Shown one piece after another: positions 1-11,268 of a DNA stretch of 64,000 bases. This stretch comes from Marsupella aquatica. Taxonomy: Eukaryota > Marchantiophyta. The DNA is taken from positions 16,058,001 to 16,122,000 of the forward strand of contig OZ316897.1 in NCBI GenBank assembly GCA_973895155.1, given 5' to 3'. A program made the translations under genes and the position numbers. The notes below the pieces were generated by a model. That model was not told where the DNA came from. It saw only the letters and a list, made by a program, of their open reading frames with translations, and searched no databases. Position 1 is the stretch's first letter; the number at the start of each line of letters is the position of its first letter.

Positions 1-1036
1 AATTACAGGGATGCCGAATAGAATGTGGAGTACACTCATAACCCCTAAGTGCACGCATACATATATTCCACTCCTCCCTAAGTGCAATATGTATATGAAA
101 AGGTATTGTTTTATAGTGCATTGTGTATGTAATGCCTCCAAAATGATAACTTCAGATCTAGTTTTGAGTGACTATTATTGTCCATGCATGATACTCTGGT
201 AATAGGGCCTTGACACACTTAAAGGCCTTATTTGTACTAATCTGAGTAAGTAAAGGAGAATCTTCAAATTGATCCAAATTTTCATTGCGGATTTGTCTGG
301 GGAAATGCACTGAAATTGCTGAGAACAATAGGAGTAGAAAGTTTCACTTATGGCAATTAGGGAGAACTGCAATTTGTCGCACGAATTGCAATTGTATGCC
401 ATTGTTGCATTTGTGAAGGCTAACAGCAAATTTCAAGCAGGCCTGGTGCCAAAGCTACCCTCCCCAAAGCTCATGCACTGGACTGGACGGAATCCCCTGT
501 GCTATCTACTCCCATTTACAAAGCAAGTAGTGCAGATTGAGTGCCACAAAGGATATCATCATTCTGCATTATTTAGCAGACTACAGTGAAAGAAATGGGT
601 CTCCTTCATGAAACTTCTCCAATGCCAATGCTACAAAGCCTGCGTTCATCAGGAATGGGTTTTCCACCTTTTATGGACACATTTCTCTCTTCTGTGCAGA
701 GTAAATGTCATACACTTTCTCCATGATTTCCTTGCAAAAATGGGCAGCTCCTTTGCAAATGTTGTAGATTTCAGTGTGTGAACATTTACCGTGTGCAAGG
801 CAGGGTTTACATCAAAACCTGGATAACTGCAATGCATACATGGGGACTGACAGTCATTTGCATGTAAGGCATCTCTGGGGAAATTGTCCCACTTAATGGT
901 TGCTTATATGCATAAGTGCAATTCCGTTCTTATAGAGGATTGCACTTGCACTTCCCCTTATGTCAAATTGCACAATCCTCCAACTCCCATGTATTGCTTT
1001 GTTTTGGAGAGTAACAAAAAAACTGCAGGTACTCGA

Positions 1037-1241
1037 GGGATTCAGCTTAATTATGGAGGTTGCATATTTTTGTTTTTGGTAGTAAGGAAAACTTGCACTA
1101 CTCGAGGGATTCAGCTTATGAAGGTTGCCTTTACTTACTCCAGGGATTCAGCTTAATTATGGAGGTTGCATATTTTTGGTTTTGGTAGTAAGGAAAACTT
1201 GCACTACTCGAGGGATTCAGCTTATGAAGGTTGCCTTTACT
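1037..1241. repeat. Two-copy tandem repeat, 106-bp unit
   Basis: The block starting GGGATTCAGCTTAATTATGG at 1037 is repeated at 1143 with only a few differences. Each unit itself contains the motif CTCGAGGGATTCAGCTTA or a close variant, so the tract is a nested duplication. No coding potential is evident. Confidence 0.85.
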
Positions 1242-2340
1242 GAGGGATCAGTGTAGCAGTAGAGAGAATTGTAGTAGAAGAAAACAACTGGTTGTGGGGT
1301 CCTCCTTAGTTTCCAGGTGAAGGATTGCTTGGATCAAATTTGAGAGGTTGAGAAGTGGGCAGGTATGGTGAACAGGTCAGAAACGGAGCACATACGGTAC
1401 ATCTGGACGCTGTTGTGCAATCTTCTTCGAGTGGGGCCAGCCCCACAGAACAGCTTAGGGGGGCTTTCCAGAATGTGGTGGTCATTCAATGTATCTCCAT
1501 CCAACTAGAAAGTGAATGGCCAGTTGCACACGCTAAAAGGTAGATTGCCTTCGCCAAACGTGTAAGGTGTGGAGAAAATAAATGCAAAGACAGTAAAGAA
1601 ATGGCAACTTGGTCTATTCTTTTAAACCACCTCAAGAGCAGGTCTGAGTTCTTGACAAGGAAGAATGCACAAATCAGCAAAGGAAAGGGCCCACAAGAGG
1701 CCCACTGGTAGATGACTAGGATAGGTACCAGTGATGAGTTCATTATGAAGTTGCTATATACTGTAGGTGAATACACCTTTCAGATTTTGTATTCAAATTT
1801 TTTTATTTTATTGTGCCTTAACTAGGTGAATCATTTGTACTAATTTGATTTTGAATTAACTCTTGGACCCTTTTTAATTTTAGTGAATTAGAGTATTTTA
1901 AATGTATTTGGCTCCCCTCATAAATGTCTGAACTTACTTTTCAATCACTCCTTAGTGGATTATCTTTTTTTCTCATGAGAGTGAGAGAAATGGGTTTGAA
2001 CATTGTGCACATCTGGTGTACTAACTTTCACTCTTGGTTTACTTTACAAAATTTATGGTTTTCCTTGGAAACAAAATTTATGGTTTTAACTGAGTTGATT
2101 GTCATTACCTAGAAGCAAGTGAAAATTTGTATTGTATGTGCACAAACTTTGAACTGTCTTGGTCATTATATGCTTTTCTTTGCATGTGTGTTATGTCACT
2201 CACTCTTAATTAACAGATATTAATTTTTTGGCATACACTTTTCATGTACCTACTTTAGTTATCAAAAAATAAATAACATGAATTACATATAACTACAAGA
2301 CAAAGAAAGAGACATGTTCCTTCCAGATGAACATGCTATA

Positions 2341-2530
2341 TGCCCCAAGTTCATGTACAGTGAATTGTGGCCCTTTCCCCGCATTGCATGGGTAGGGATT
2401 GGACCTCACAAACATAGGAAAAAGAACTGCTGCCTGATTGTGCCCCAAAAGTTCATGTAAAATGAAGTGTGGCCTGTTCCCACATCTGCATGGCTAGGAT
2501 TGGATCTCACACATAGGGGAAAAAACCTTA
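2341..2530. repeat. Two-copy imperfect tandem repeat, 100-bp unit
   Basis: A unit beginning TGCCCCAAGTTCATGTA at 2341 recurs at 2441 (TGCCCCAAAAGTTCATGTA). Both copies continue through a GCATGG-TAGGATTGG-CTCACA stretch to an A-rich end. Read on the minus strand, each copy has a weak B-box-like GGTCCAATCC or GATCCAATCC, so a tRNA-derived origin is possible but not shown. Confidence 0.75.
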
Positions 2531-2740
2531 CTCTGGCCTAGCTCTTTCAAAGCCCCCCTTACTACATTACAGATTGCCTGTAATCAAAGGACTGCGCACC
2601 TTTCTGGGACAGAGGTATTTCAATTTTTCGTCGGTTCAGCATGGCTCATGCTCGCTCTGGTGTGGGACCTCCACACACAGCATTGACGAAAGCTGGAGGA
2701 CATGATAACTCAAAGTTCTTGGGGATTGAGGGGAGCACAT

Positions 2741-2860
2741 GAGAAACCTTTCTTCTTCTCCCGTGTATGCACCAGTTTCACGTGAATGACCTTTTTTCGT
2801 CTCCTCTGTATGCTGTTTCACGTGACTAACTTTCTTTCATCTCCTCTGTATGCTGTTTCA
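2741..2860. repeat. Three-copy tandem repeat, 40-bp unit
   Basis: Units 2781-2820 and 2821-2860 both end CTCCTCTGTATGCTGTTTCA. The segment 2741-2780 is a more diverged first unit ending GTGTATGCACCAGTTTCA. The unit length is exactly 40 bp in all three. Confidence 0.85.
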
Positions 2861-4633
2861 ATAAATGGAATTCAGTGAAATCTCTCGAGCATAAGTCAGA
2901 CCTTTATGCTTCTCCTGTGAGCTCGATTGGAGAGTCTAATACTGGAGCTCCAATTTCTCAAGACGACGAGACTGCGCGTAGGGTGCTGCGTCTTTCTTTG
3001 GGTTTAGGGAGAGAGGCTGGATTTTCATGACAGATAACACACCTCCTGGGGACACGAGTCCAACAAGACGGAAGTGGAGAGCGAAATGGGCGAGCGGTCT
3101 CCGATTCTCTTGCCAGCGTATTTCAGCTGCTACTAGTCCTGGGCTATGGTAAACGTCGTGGATCATCTTCATCCCGATCTTCATCCGCAGGTGTTCTGGG
3201 CGGGGAGCCGGTGGAGTCCAGTGGACGTCGACACGCTGACCCTCAGGTGAGAGAGAGGGAGAGAGGGAGGACTGAGAAATTTGAATATCGGAGAGAGAGA
3301 GGGAAAGAACTGTGTCCTGGATGATAGAGAATGGGATTTAACCGTGCACGTTAGAATGTCATTACAAGAGAATGAGATAAGGCGAAGGAATGTATATTGG
3401 CAAGTCTCTGGATGGTTTAGTCAATAGTTGGTTCATATCGAATTTTTACAATTCTAATAATATCAACTTATGGTATTGGTATGCATGGCAAGTTGTAAAC
3501 TTAACAATTCACTTGGAGACCTGTATATTAGTAACGAAAGAAATTATTCATACCGCTGAGCTTTTTCTGGATCGAATGCACCCTCTTTTGAATTCTTTCG
3601 TGGAATTAGAAACCCTTTCCTGACAAGCGTAGTAGTTTAGTTTCTGCACAGGCCCAATGCAAGCCGGCGCGCGGTCGGAGGATTGCATTACTATTTGCCA
3701 CTTTCGCAGTAGAAAGACGCGAGAGAAAATTTCCACAGTTTAAAGACGCAGGCGAGCACGTTTTTTGAGTGGCTTCTTGTTTTTCTGTGCCAAAGTCCAA
3801 CCTCTGCAGTGAGAAATGCATGTCGACCAAATAACGGGTCATGCGAGACGTGTGGACTTTTGTTCGCCTTGTTAAGATTGTCGTTGTTTCGTTCACAGGT
3901 GTCAATGCTAAGAAGATAGAGATTTATTTCTTGGAACTAAAGAGCGCAGACAGATTAGGCCTCGGGATTCTGGCTCACCATGCTATGCAAGTCTGACGAA
4001 GAGTTCGTCCATAGGCAAACGGTCGTTGAATGCATGTGGAGAGAGCTCCAGAGAGCAATGAACGAATAGCACAAGCTGCTCTACAATCATGTTGGAAGAA
4101 TCACGGCCAGTGGAATTCTCTTGGCCTAGGAATGCTATCCTAACACTTCCGTGACCTAAGGTCAACATTAGGTCAATAAACCATTCTGCCGGCGGTTCTT
4201 CTCTCCCTGTGATATAGGGTCACACGTCCCCCAAGTACAACTAAAACGTCCTCTGGATTCGTACCTTGTCACGTCCCAGCACAGCCACCAGCAATTCGCC
4301 GTCTACAACGAGACATGACCGCCTGAGAACACCCTACTTGCTGCGCAGGCCAATTGTAGTGGAGAATTCGCCCAATTACTTGGAGGTAAAGAACCACCTC
4401 GTACCCTAGCTAGAATTTTCTCTGCATGGCCGGCAATCAAATCAAAGCCGGCCATCAAATCCGATCCAAGTGCTGGATTCATGCGTAGTTCCCATCTGTT
4501 CTCTTCTGCATCCCGCCTCACAGGTATAGTTGGGTTGCATGGAGCTTTTAGAGTTATCAATACTAGGCCCTAGAGTTGTACAGATATAGATTGTTTGTAC
4601 CTATGGCTCTTCCTAACTAACTTCCTAACTAGC

Positions 4634-4942
4634 TTGTACAGCCAGAGTACGTAAAGCATCTGCCATGGCTTGACAATGTGCGTGCCACCTTACTAGCGAA
4701 CTAGCAGCTCCATAGGTGAAACCCATTACGAGCAATCAGTCCAAGATATCGATAGGTTGTACCGTACTTCCTATACTTAGCACTGACGAACCAATTGGTA
4801 CAGCCAGATTACCGTCGAGCATCATTCTATCAAGGCTTGACATTGTGCTGGAGGATACTGCTATCTTACCTAGCAAACGAGCCGCTCTATAAGCGAGACC
4901 ACGACGACCCATCGTCCAAAGGTATGGATAGGATTGTACCGG
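4634..4942. repeat. Two-copy diverged tandem duplication, about 162-bp unit
   Basis: Copy one runs from TTGTACAGCCAGAGTACG (4634) to GATAGGTTGTACCG. Copy two runs from TGGTACAGCCAGATTACCG to GATAGGATTGTACCGG (ending near 4942). Shared landmarks in the same order are GGCTTGACA-TGTG, TTAC-TAGC-AAC, and CCATCGTCCAAAGGTAT in copy two against AGCAATCAGTCCAAGATAT in copy one. Confidence 0.75.
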
Positions 4943-5160
4943 ATGTAGATCTGAAAATCATGAAATGTTGACAGCAGCGCGTCTCTCTCAATCCGATCAA
5001 CAAGATCTCGTACAGTACTGTACAAGATAGTTCCCTGGCGTGTTGGAGGGCTGGCGGTTTTCAAAATGGTAACCGCAATTTTGGAGGTAAGACTGAAGGT
5101 TGGAAGACAGCATTCAACGTAGTGATTCCGGGGAGGATGGCTGAGGTGTGAACTGGAGCA

Positions 5161-5607
5161 TTGATCTCATTTGAAATCAAATTTTCACCTAAAATTCATT
5201 CATCCCGGGATGTCGTGGAGGAGGTGTGGGCGAAGGGCAGGCAAAATGGTGACTTCGTTGTTCTTCGAGGTTGGGACAAGTGCGGGAGCTTGATTCCTTG
5301 TGCGGAAACAGGTTCTGGAGCATCTGAGCTAACGCACTGTTGACGTGTAAGCTAATCTTTAGCCCAGTGATTTCATTCGTTCCCTCTACATTGATCTCAT
5401 TTCAAATGAAATTTTCACCTAAAATTCATTCATCCCGGGAGCGGTGGAAGAGACGTGGGCGAATGCCAGTGAAAACGGCAACTCAGTTGTTATTCGAGGT
5501 AGAGACAAGTGCGGGAGGTTGATTCCTTCTGCAGAAATAGGTTCTGAGCTAACTCTCTGTTGACGTGTAGTCTATCTTTAGCCCAGTGATTTCATTCGTT
5601 CCTCTGC
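5161..5607. repeat. Two-copy tandem duplication, 230-bp unit
   Basis: Copy one starts TTGATCTCATTTGAAATC at 5161 and copy two starts TTGATCTCATTTCAAATG at 5391. Both continue through ATTTTCACCTAAAATTCATT, a GTGGGCGAA block, GACAAGTGCGGGAG, and finish with CTTTAGCCCAGTGATTTCATTC. The copies have accumulated substitutions and small indels, and the short open frames inside them are not shared. Confidence 0.85.
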
Positions 5608-7903
5608 CTGGGAAGATTTCTCAGCCATTTATCCAGACTTGCGGATGAACTAGGAGTGACAGAGTCTTTGTGTTTTGGACACAAGGACTCGAAGGAATGT
5701 GCCCGATCAGCAGTCCAACAAGACAAAGGAGCAGTGCTTGGCCCAATTTATCCCGCACCGGATCACGAGGTCTTGCGGGAAATATGCCAGCTAATGTACC
5801 GTTCTCCAATTCGGACGGATGGGCGGGCTGGCACGGACTCGATTTGGCGCAGTCCTTTGAGTACCATCGCAGACGCGGCAAGTCGGTCTACTTGAAATGA
5901 ACTCATTAGATGTCAGTCGTTATATATCGCTTTGGCTGTTCTAAGATAGAGGCTCTCATTTGTTCTACACTGTGACTTTGGGCTCGATCACACGGATGGA
6001 AGAGAGTTTGTCACCCAGTTACTCGTCGAAAAGCCCTTCATCGACACTGAGGCTCTGGTAATTTATACTTTTCGCCATAATGTGTAGAGCATGACCTTGC
6101 ACATGTGTGTATGAGGCTGTTAGATGTCCGTGGCTTGCTGAAATTCTGAGCCTCCCTGATACATGCCTCGTAGCTTCCGAAGTACTGTAGCAGCTTCCCT
6201 GCGCCTGCCCGGATGTGGTCTGTGCATGTAGAGTGTGGTGAATCCATGCAGGATACGTTCAGTGGACCAATTCGATCTCTCTTAGTTGTAAACGACTCAT
6301 GCTTGCGATAATGCACAATCCCGAAGGTCCTCTGCGTGTCGGCGGCCATTTGCTTGCCTAAAGAAATATGCGTGCACTTCTATACCGGTATTGGAAGATA
6401 TTCCTTGAACGTGATCCAAGGATATCTAGGTGGACGAATAAAGAATGTCTCTCAACCTTGTCGATATGCGGTGCGTTGGCTTCTGGAGTTGGTGAGCACA
6501 AACGGGAAGGCCAGGGGCCCAGTTCTCAAGTGGCGAGTCCCTGTGGCTGGGGCTCGTCCGAGTCTTTCAACCGCACACGTATGTCTAGGGGGCTTTGAAC
6601 TCAGTTGGCTACGGTAGAAGGTGAGCTCCGTTGGTCCGTTCACACCGCCGCCTCGCATTGTTGTGTAAAATGTTAAAGTCTGTGGGACCCAAAAGTGCAC
6701 GTCGGATCATGCTGTCATGGCACAGACATTGTATTTGCCAATGTACAGACTATAGAGCCCTGCAGGTCATCAGATCCAGAACGTAGAGGTGGGACGTTGC
6801 TTCACGCATGGTCATGCTACAAGAGCACCAGCTGCAGAGTTTGTGGACTAGACAGCAGATTGTTGTCTACTGTCTACTGGGAGTTGCCCACAGACTCTTC
6901 GTAGGGTAGTCTGGACTGGTAAATTAGAGCCTTTCTCTTGCCAGAAACTTTATATTGAAGAACACAATTTGGTCCACCACGATCATTCGACCGTCTGTCA
7001 GGTGGTTGTTCCGTCGCCCGCTGGTACCAGGGTCCGAGGGTACCTGCTGACTACCCAGCCCCGGGGCCAGCCCTCCTTCCATATGGCTGACGGTGCCGCC
7101 TTCCAACACCATAAAGACCCTTCCTGATAGAGTTCCAATTGTACATCAGAAATACTAAGGTCACCTTCAGTCTATCGAATTCTTCCGCTCAATGTACAGA
7201 ATCTCTTGACATTCAAACATACTACTCGAAAGAGACTCGTCCTCGTTGATCGACTAGTTCATAACCACTGTACCTGGTTTGCTATTCAGTCTGGAAGTAG
7301 CGTAAATGAGAACGTAGGTATAGTGTCCAGACTCGGAGCAAATTCAATTTGAGTGGAGAATTTGAGCATTCTATTCTCCAATTGCTTTCTTCCCAGCCGA
7401 GACTTCGCTGCAAGGCGTTTCGGAGGCGTTTCGTGTATTGCAATAATTGTCTTCAAGCTTGCGAGAGTCATACAGGAACATGCTCTCTACAATTATATTC
7501 TTCTAATCTTATTGCGTCAAGCACCTGCACTGGGACGCCGTACGTGTATGGTTGCACATCAGACAATATTAACATGATACTTTGTAACGAAGGAGTTGTT
7601 ACAGAGCTGGATCCCTCATCATGAGCTAAACTTCCGACTAAAGCTGAGTACTACCTAATCTTGTTTGCATTTATTTCTGTGACAGGTGCAGTAGGCGATT
7701 TGTAGTTTATGCTGATGGACGAGACTCATTCTATAATGTCCTCTTCAAGATACCCGTGGAGGAGGGGGAAGCTTACCACTGAGCTGAAATGTGGCCCCGC
7801 CTAAGAAGAGGATAGGAACCTTTCAGCTGATATATTTCTGATCAATTGACCGGACACCCTATAATTCGAGGTGGACAACGCACCAAAGATACAATAGGAA
7901 ATT

Positions 7904-10429
7904 ATGGGTGATGAGAACCGGGCTCTGCGGTCTAATGACTCGAGCAAGAGCATTTCTACACCCAAACCAACGACGAAAGAGGCCGGTGAAGAGCATCTCG
8001 GGTATCATGTTTCCTCCTCTCTCTCTAGACGAGGTTCCTTATGGCCTCAAACGTTTGGGAGTCAAATGGACGCCAAGATTTGCTCCTCATCTTTAAGGAA
8101 TAGATCTGGTTCTGGCCTTGTAGACACCCAGTCTGCTGGCAGCACTGGCTGTAATTCGGATTCATTCAATGGTGCTGCAGCAGCTGCAGATGGGACAGAT
8201 TCAGATTTGACAGAGCCTTTGCTTGGGAGGGATGCGGAAGAGAAGGCTCCCTCGGGCAAGAAGTCCGGGAGTGTTGATGAAGATCTGGAGACTGGCTGCA
8301 GGATAATTCATGGGGATTCGTTGAGTACTAGATGGTCCGAGTCTGCCCCTCGCACTGAAGGGCTAGGTAGCCCAGCTGGTTTTGGTGACCGTGAACATCA
8401 AGAGGAGGCAGTTCCCTCAGGGAGCTCGTTCCTGCAAGCTACGCTTAATGGCGTAAACGTCCTTGCAGGTAAGATTGCGAAGCTCGGACAACCTTGGTTC
8501 TTATCTCGTTGCAGGTCTTCCTCGAATGTTACATACGGAAAGTCTATTGACAGCCTTAACTGCATACTTCTCTCTTCTCTCTCTCGGGATCTCATTGTCA
8601 TGATGTTTAAACTGACTCCAGTTCTCTTTTCATTTTGGGTTTGCCTTCGAGTTCAATTGTTGGCTGTAGAGAAGGATACTCAAGTCCTCTAGTACCCTTC
8701 ACATTCTAGGATATAGCAGCGGAAAGCTTAGACAATTTATTCTTTTCACTGCGCTCCCTGTTCCGATTCTTTGACAGTTTCAGGCTTTGAGTGATTTGAA
8801 GAATTTGAGATTGAAGGCACTTAAGAAATTGTCGGTCGTGAGTCAAATGTAGCTATATTTCACGTGTGGCTCTGGAACTGTACATCTTCTCATTTTCTGT
8901 CTTCCTATGGTTAGCTAGTCGCCATTCCGATGTTCAGCGCCTTAAATGAGGATCTCATCCGCTGCTGATATTGATGTTCTGACTACGCAGGAGTCGGAAT
9001 TCTATCAACTCCTTATGCCCTTGCCCAGGGAGGCTGGCTCTCTATGGTCTTTCTTCTGCTATTTGCTATGATTTGCCTCTACACCGGGATTCTGTTGAGA
9101 CGCTGCTTAGACACAGACTCTGCAATCTTAACGTACCCGGATATAGGCCAAGCAGCATTCGGCCGAAAAGGCAGACTAGTGGTCTCAGTTCTACTATATT
9201 TTGAACTCTATTGTGTAACAGTTGAGTTTCTCATTCTGGAAGGGGACAATTTGGCGAGCCTTTTTCCCTTTCCTGGCTCTCCCATGGGCGGTTTCAGCTT
9301 CACAGAGCAACAAGTATATATTGTGATCTCAGCGCTCTGTATGCTACCTACGCTCTGGTTACGAGATTTGAGCCTCCTAGCGTATATTTCGGCTGGTGGA
9401 GTGGTTGCCTCTGTGGCGATTGTGTTCGCTGTTGGCTATGCGGGAGCCTTTGATGGGATAGGATTCCATCATAGTGGCATGCTGATCAACCCTAGTGGCC
9501 TTCCCGTTGCTGTGGGTGTTTATGCATTCTGCTTCTGTGGACATGCTGTCTTCCCCAGCATTTACAGATCAATGAAGCATCGACAAGACTTTTCCAAGGT
9601 ACAATTTTCCTTCTATTCATTCTGCCAACACTGGGTGCTTTTGCCCTCAATGTCATTCTATTCTGCTTGTCCTCGGCCTTCAAATCTAGTTGCACCACGG
9701 ACGGACATGAACGTTTGTTGTTGTCGTGAATGCTTTTTCTTGACCAGACGTCCACTGGATGTTTGGCTCCTAATATAAGTGAGAATACTTATCCTCGTGA
9801 AGTGGTCAATTTCCATCTCAATTAGAGCCCTACCTACATAGGAGGTACAGCTAACAAAACCGTTGTGTGTTTACTGGCAGGTACTCCTAGTTTGCTTTGT
9901 GATTGTGACCATCATATACGCAGGCATTGGGGTCCTAGGCTACACAATGTTTGGAAATGAGGTGGAGTCCCAGATAACTCTGAATCTGCCAAAACATTAT
10001 TTGTCATCTAGAATCGCCATTTGGATCACCCTCGTGAGCCCATTCTCAAAGTTTGCATTGACCATCACTCCACTGGCTGTGGCATTGGAAGAGTTTCTAC
10101 CCTGGACACCAAAGTCACGCCAGTATTTCATCTGGGGCAATGTCATCCGGACGGGGCTGGTGGTAAGTACAGTAGCCTTTGCACTACTCGTGCCCTTTTT
10201 CGGCTATATGATGGCTTTTATTGGCTCCTTCATGAGCGTGAGCGTTGCTGTCATCCTGCCCTGTCTCTGCTATTTGAGGATCTTTGGTCGTCGAGGTGGA
10301 GTTTCATCAGGAGAATACTCGTTGCAAGTTGTGATTGTGTTTGTGGGCGTAGTAACAGCTGTGGTAGGAACGTACTCTTCCATCAATGGTATCATTGGTA
10401 GTTTCGATTATGTCACGCTGATGAAGTAA
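7904..10429 (+). CDS. AVT1: AVT1-like vacuolar amino-acid transporter (AAAP family), three exons
   Basis: Predicted polytopic membrane protein of 573 residues that would move neutral amino acids across the tonoplast by proton antiport, as known for the AVT1 group of the AAAP family. Exons read 7904-8468, 8991-9598 and 9881-10429. Both introns have GT-AG ends (donor GCAG|GTAAG, acceptors ACGCAG and TGGCAG), and the splice phases (1 and 0) keep the frame to the TAA. The N-terminus of about 170 residues is hydrophilic and Ser-rich, and carries an acidic dileucine motif DLTEPLL (101-107) of the kind used for vacuolar sorting. Exon 1 ends in the family signature NGVNVLAG, completed in exon 2 as GVGILSTPYALAQGG. 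Exon 3 opens with VLLVCFVIVTIIYAG and has GVLGYTMFG. The remainder is a run of hydrophobic helices expected for an 11-helix carrier. The gene converges on the receptor kinase downstream. The assignment to AVT1 rests on signature blocks; substrate choice is inference. Confidence 0.93.
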
Positions 10430-11268
10430 TGTTGACTGCATCCATTGCTCACACCGTTAGACCAATGTTCGCAAGGGACATTCTCTTCGGAACATTGCTC
10501 GGTTTGGGGCATACCAGCATTTAGTAAAATGTTCACTGTTTGTCACATGTAAATATTTGATGAGTCGCTGGCACAGAACAGTGCCATTTGAGGCTGAATT
10601 TATTTATAGATTTAAGGTAGTTTCTGGGAGATCAGATATGTTTCGAACCTAGTGATCAAAGTAGAGTGGTCCTCTGCAGTAGTCAAGGTCGAACAATTTT
10701 ACATAATGGACCTCTCTACAAGTGGTGACTTCAAAGGGATTCTGCCATTTGCATCTCTTTACGACAAGATTGTTCACTGGACTTGGCTCACAGTTAGCAA
10801 AACAGTTGCAATTTTGAGCTTGCCTCTTGTGTCCTGTGGTTGAATTTGGGTATCAATGCAAGTAGAGACTTCAATTTGAAATACAAGAAGCAGCAGCAAC
10901 GTACAAGCTTCAATCTTGAAGTTAAAATATCACCACATTCGATGACAGAATTCTTGGAATGTAAAGGTCAAATGGCCTCATTCGTGTGTTCTGATCCTCT
11001 CTCACCCGGTTAAAGAGGTTCAAATTTTCCTCAGGGCAAACGTATGGGTCGAGCCTTTCTCGTGACTGAGCTGTAGTGTCCCCAATTCCATGGTGTCGAT
11101 ATGACGGTCAAGGGTGGTAAGATTGGCCGATGGTTCTGACTTGTGAGACAGACATCTCGTTCTGAGAACGTGTGCTACAGTCTCCTATATACACCCACCA
11201 CTGTGATGACATCCCAGTTACGGTCGGGACTCTGGTGAATTGGTGGATAGTTGGACCAGCTCAGAGAA
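10430..11268. other. Convergent intergenic spacer
   Basis: This 0.84-kb gap lies between the 3' ends of the AVT1-like gene (+) and the lectin receptor kinase (-). It should carry both 3' untranslated regions. I see no coding frame, repeat array or RNA gene in it. Confidence 0.6.

Larger units (their letters stand above)
1..7903. other. Gene-poor intergenic region with many short tandem duplications
   Basis: I see no coding region that I can support here. The open frames are under 105 codons, overlap on both strands, and show no domain I recognise. What the stretch does hold is a series of two- or three-copy tandem duplications, listed separately, with units of 106, 100, 40, 162 and 230 bp, plus a GA-rich tract near 3245-3305. 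A short plus-strand frame from an ATG at 3027 (41 codons) and frames at 5656-5895 and 2936-3184 were looked at and left unassigned. The last few hundred bases before 7904 should hold the promoter and 5' leader of the AVT1-like gene, but I see no clear core-promoter element. Confidence 0.6.

Noticed and set aside
9044-9778. Separate membrane-protein gene in the middle of the AVT1 locus
   Set aside because: The frame is exon 2 of the AVT1-like gene continued into intron 2. Splice sites at both ends join it to the flanking exons in phase.
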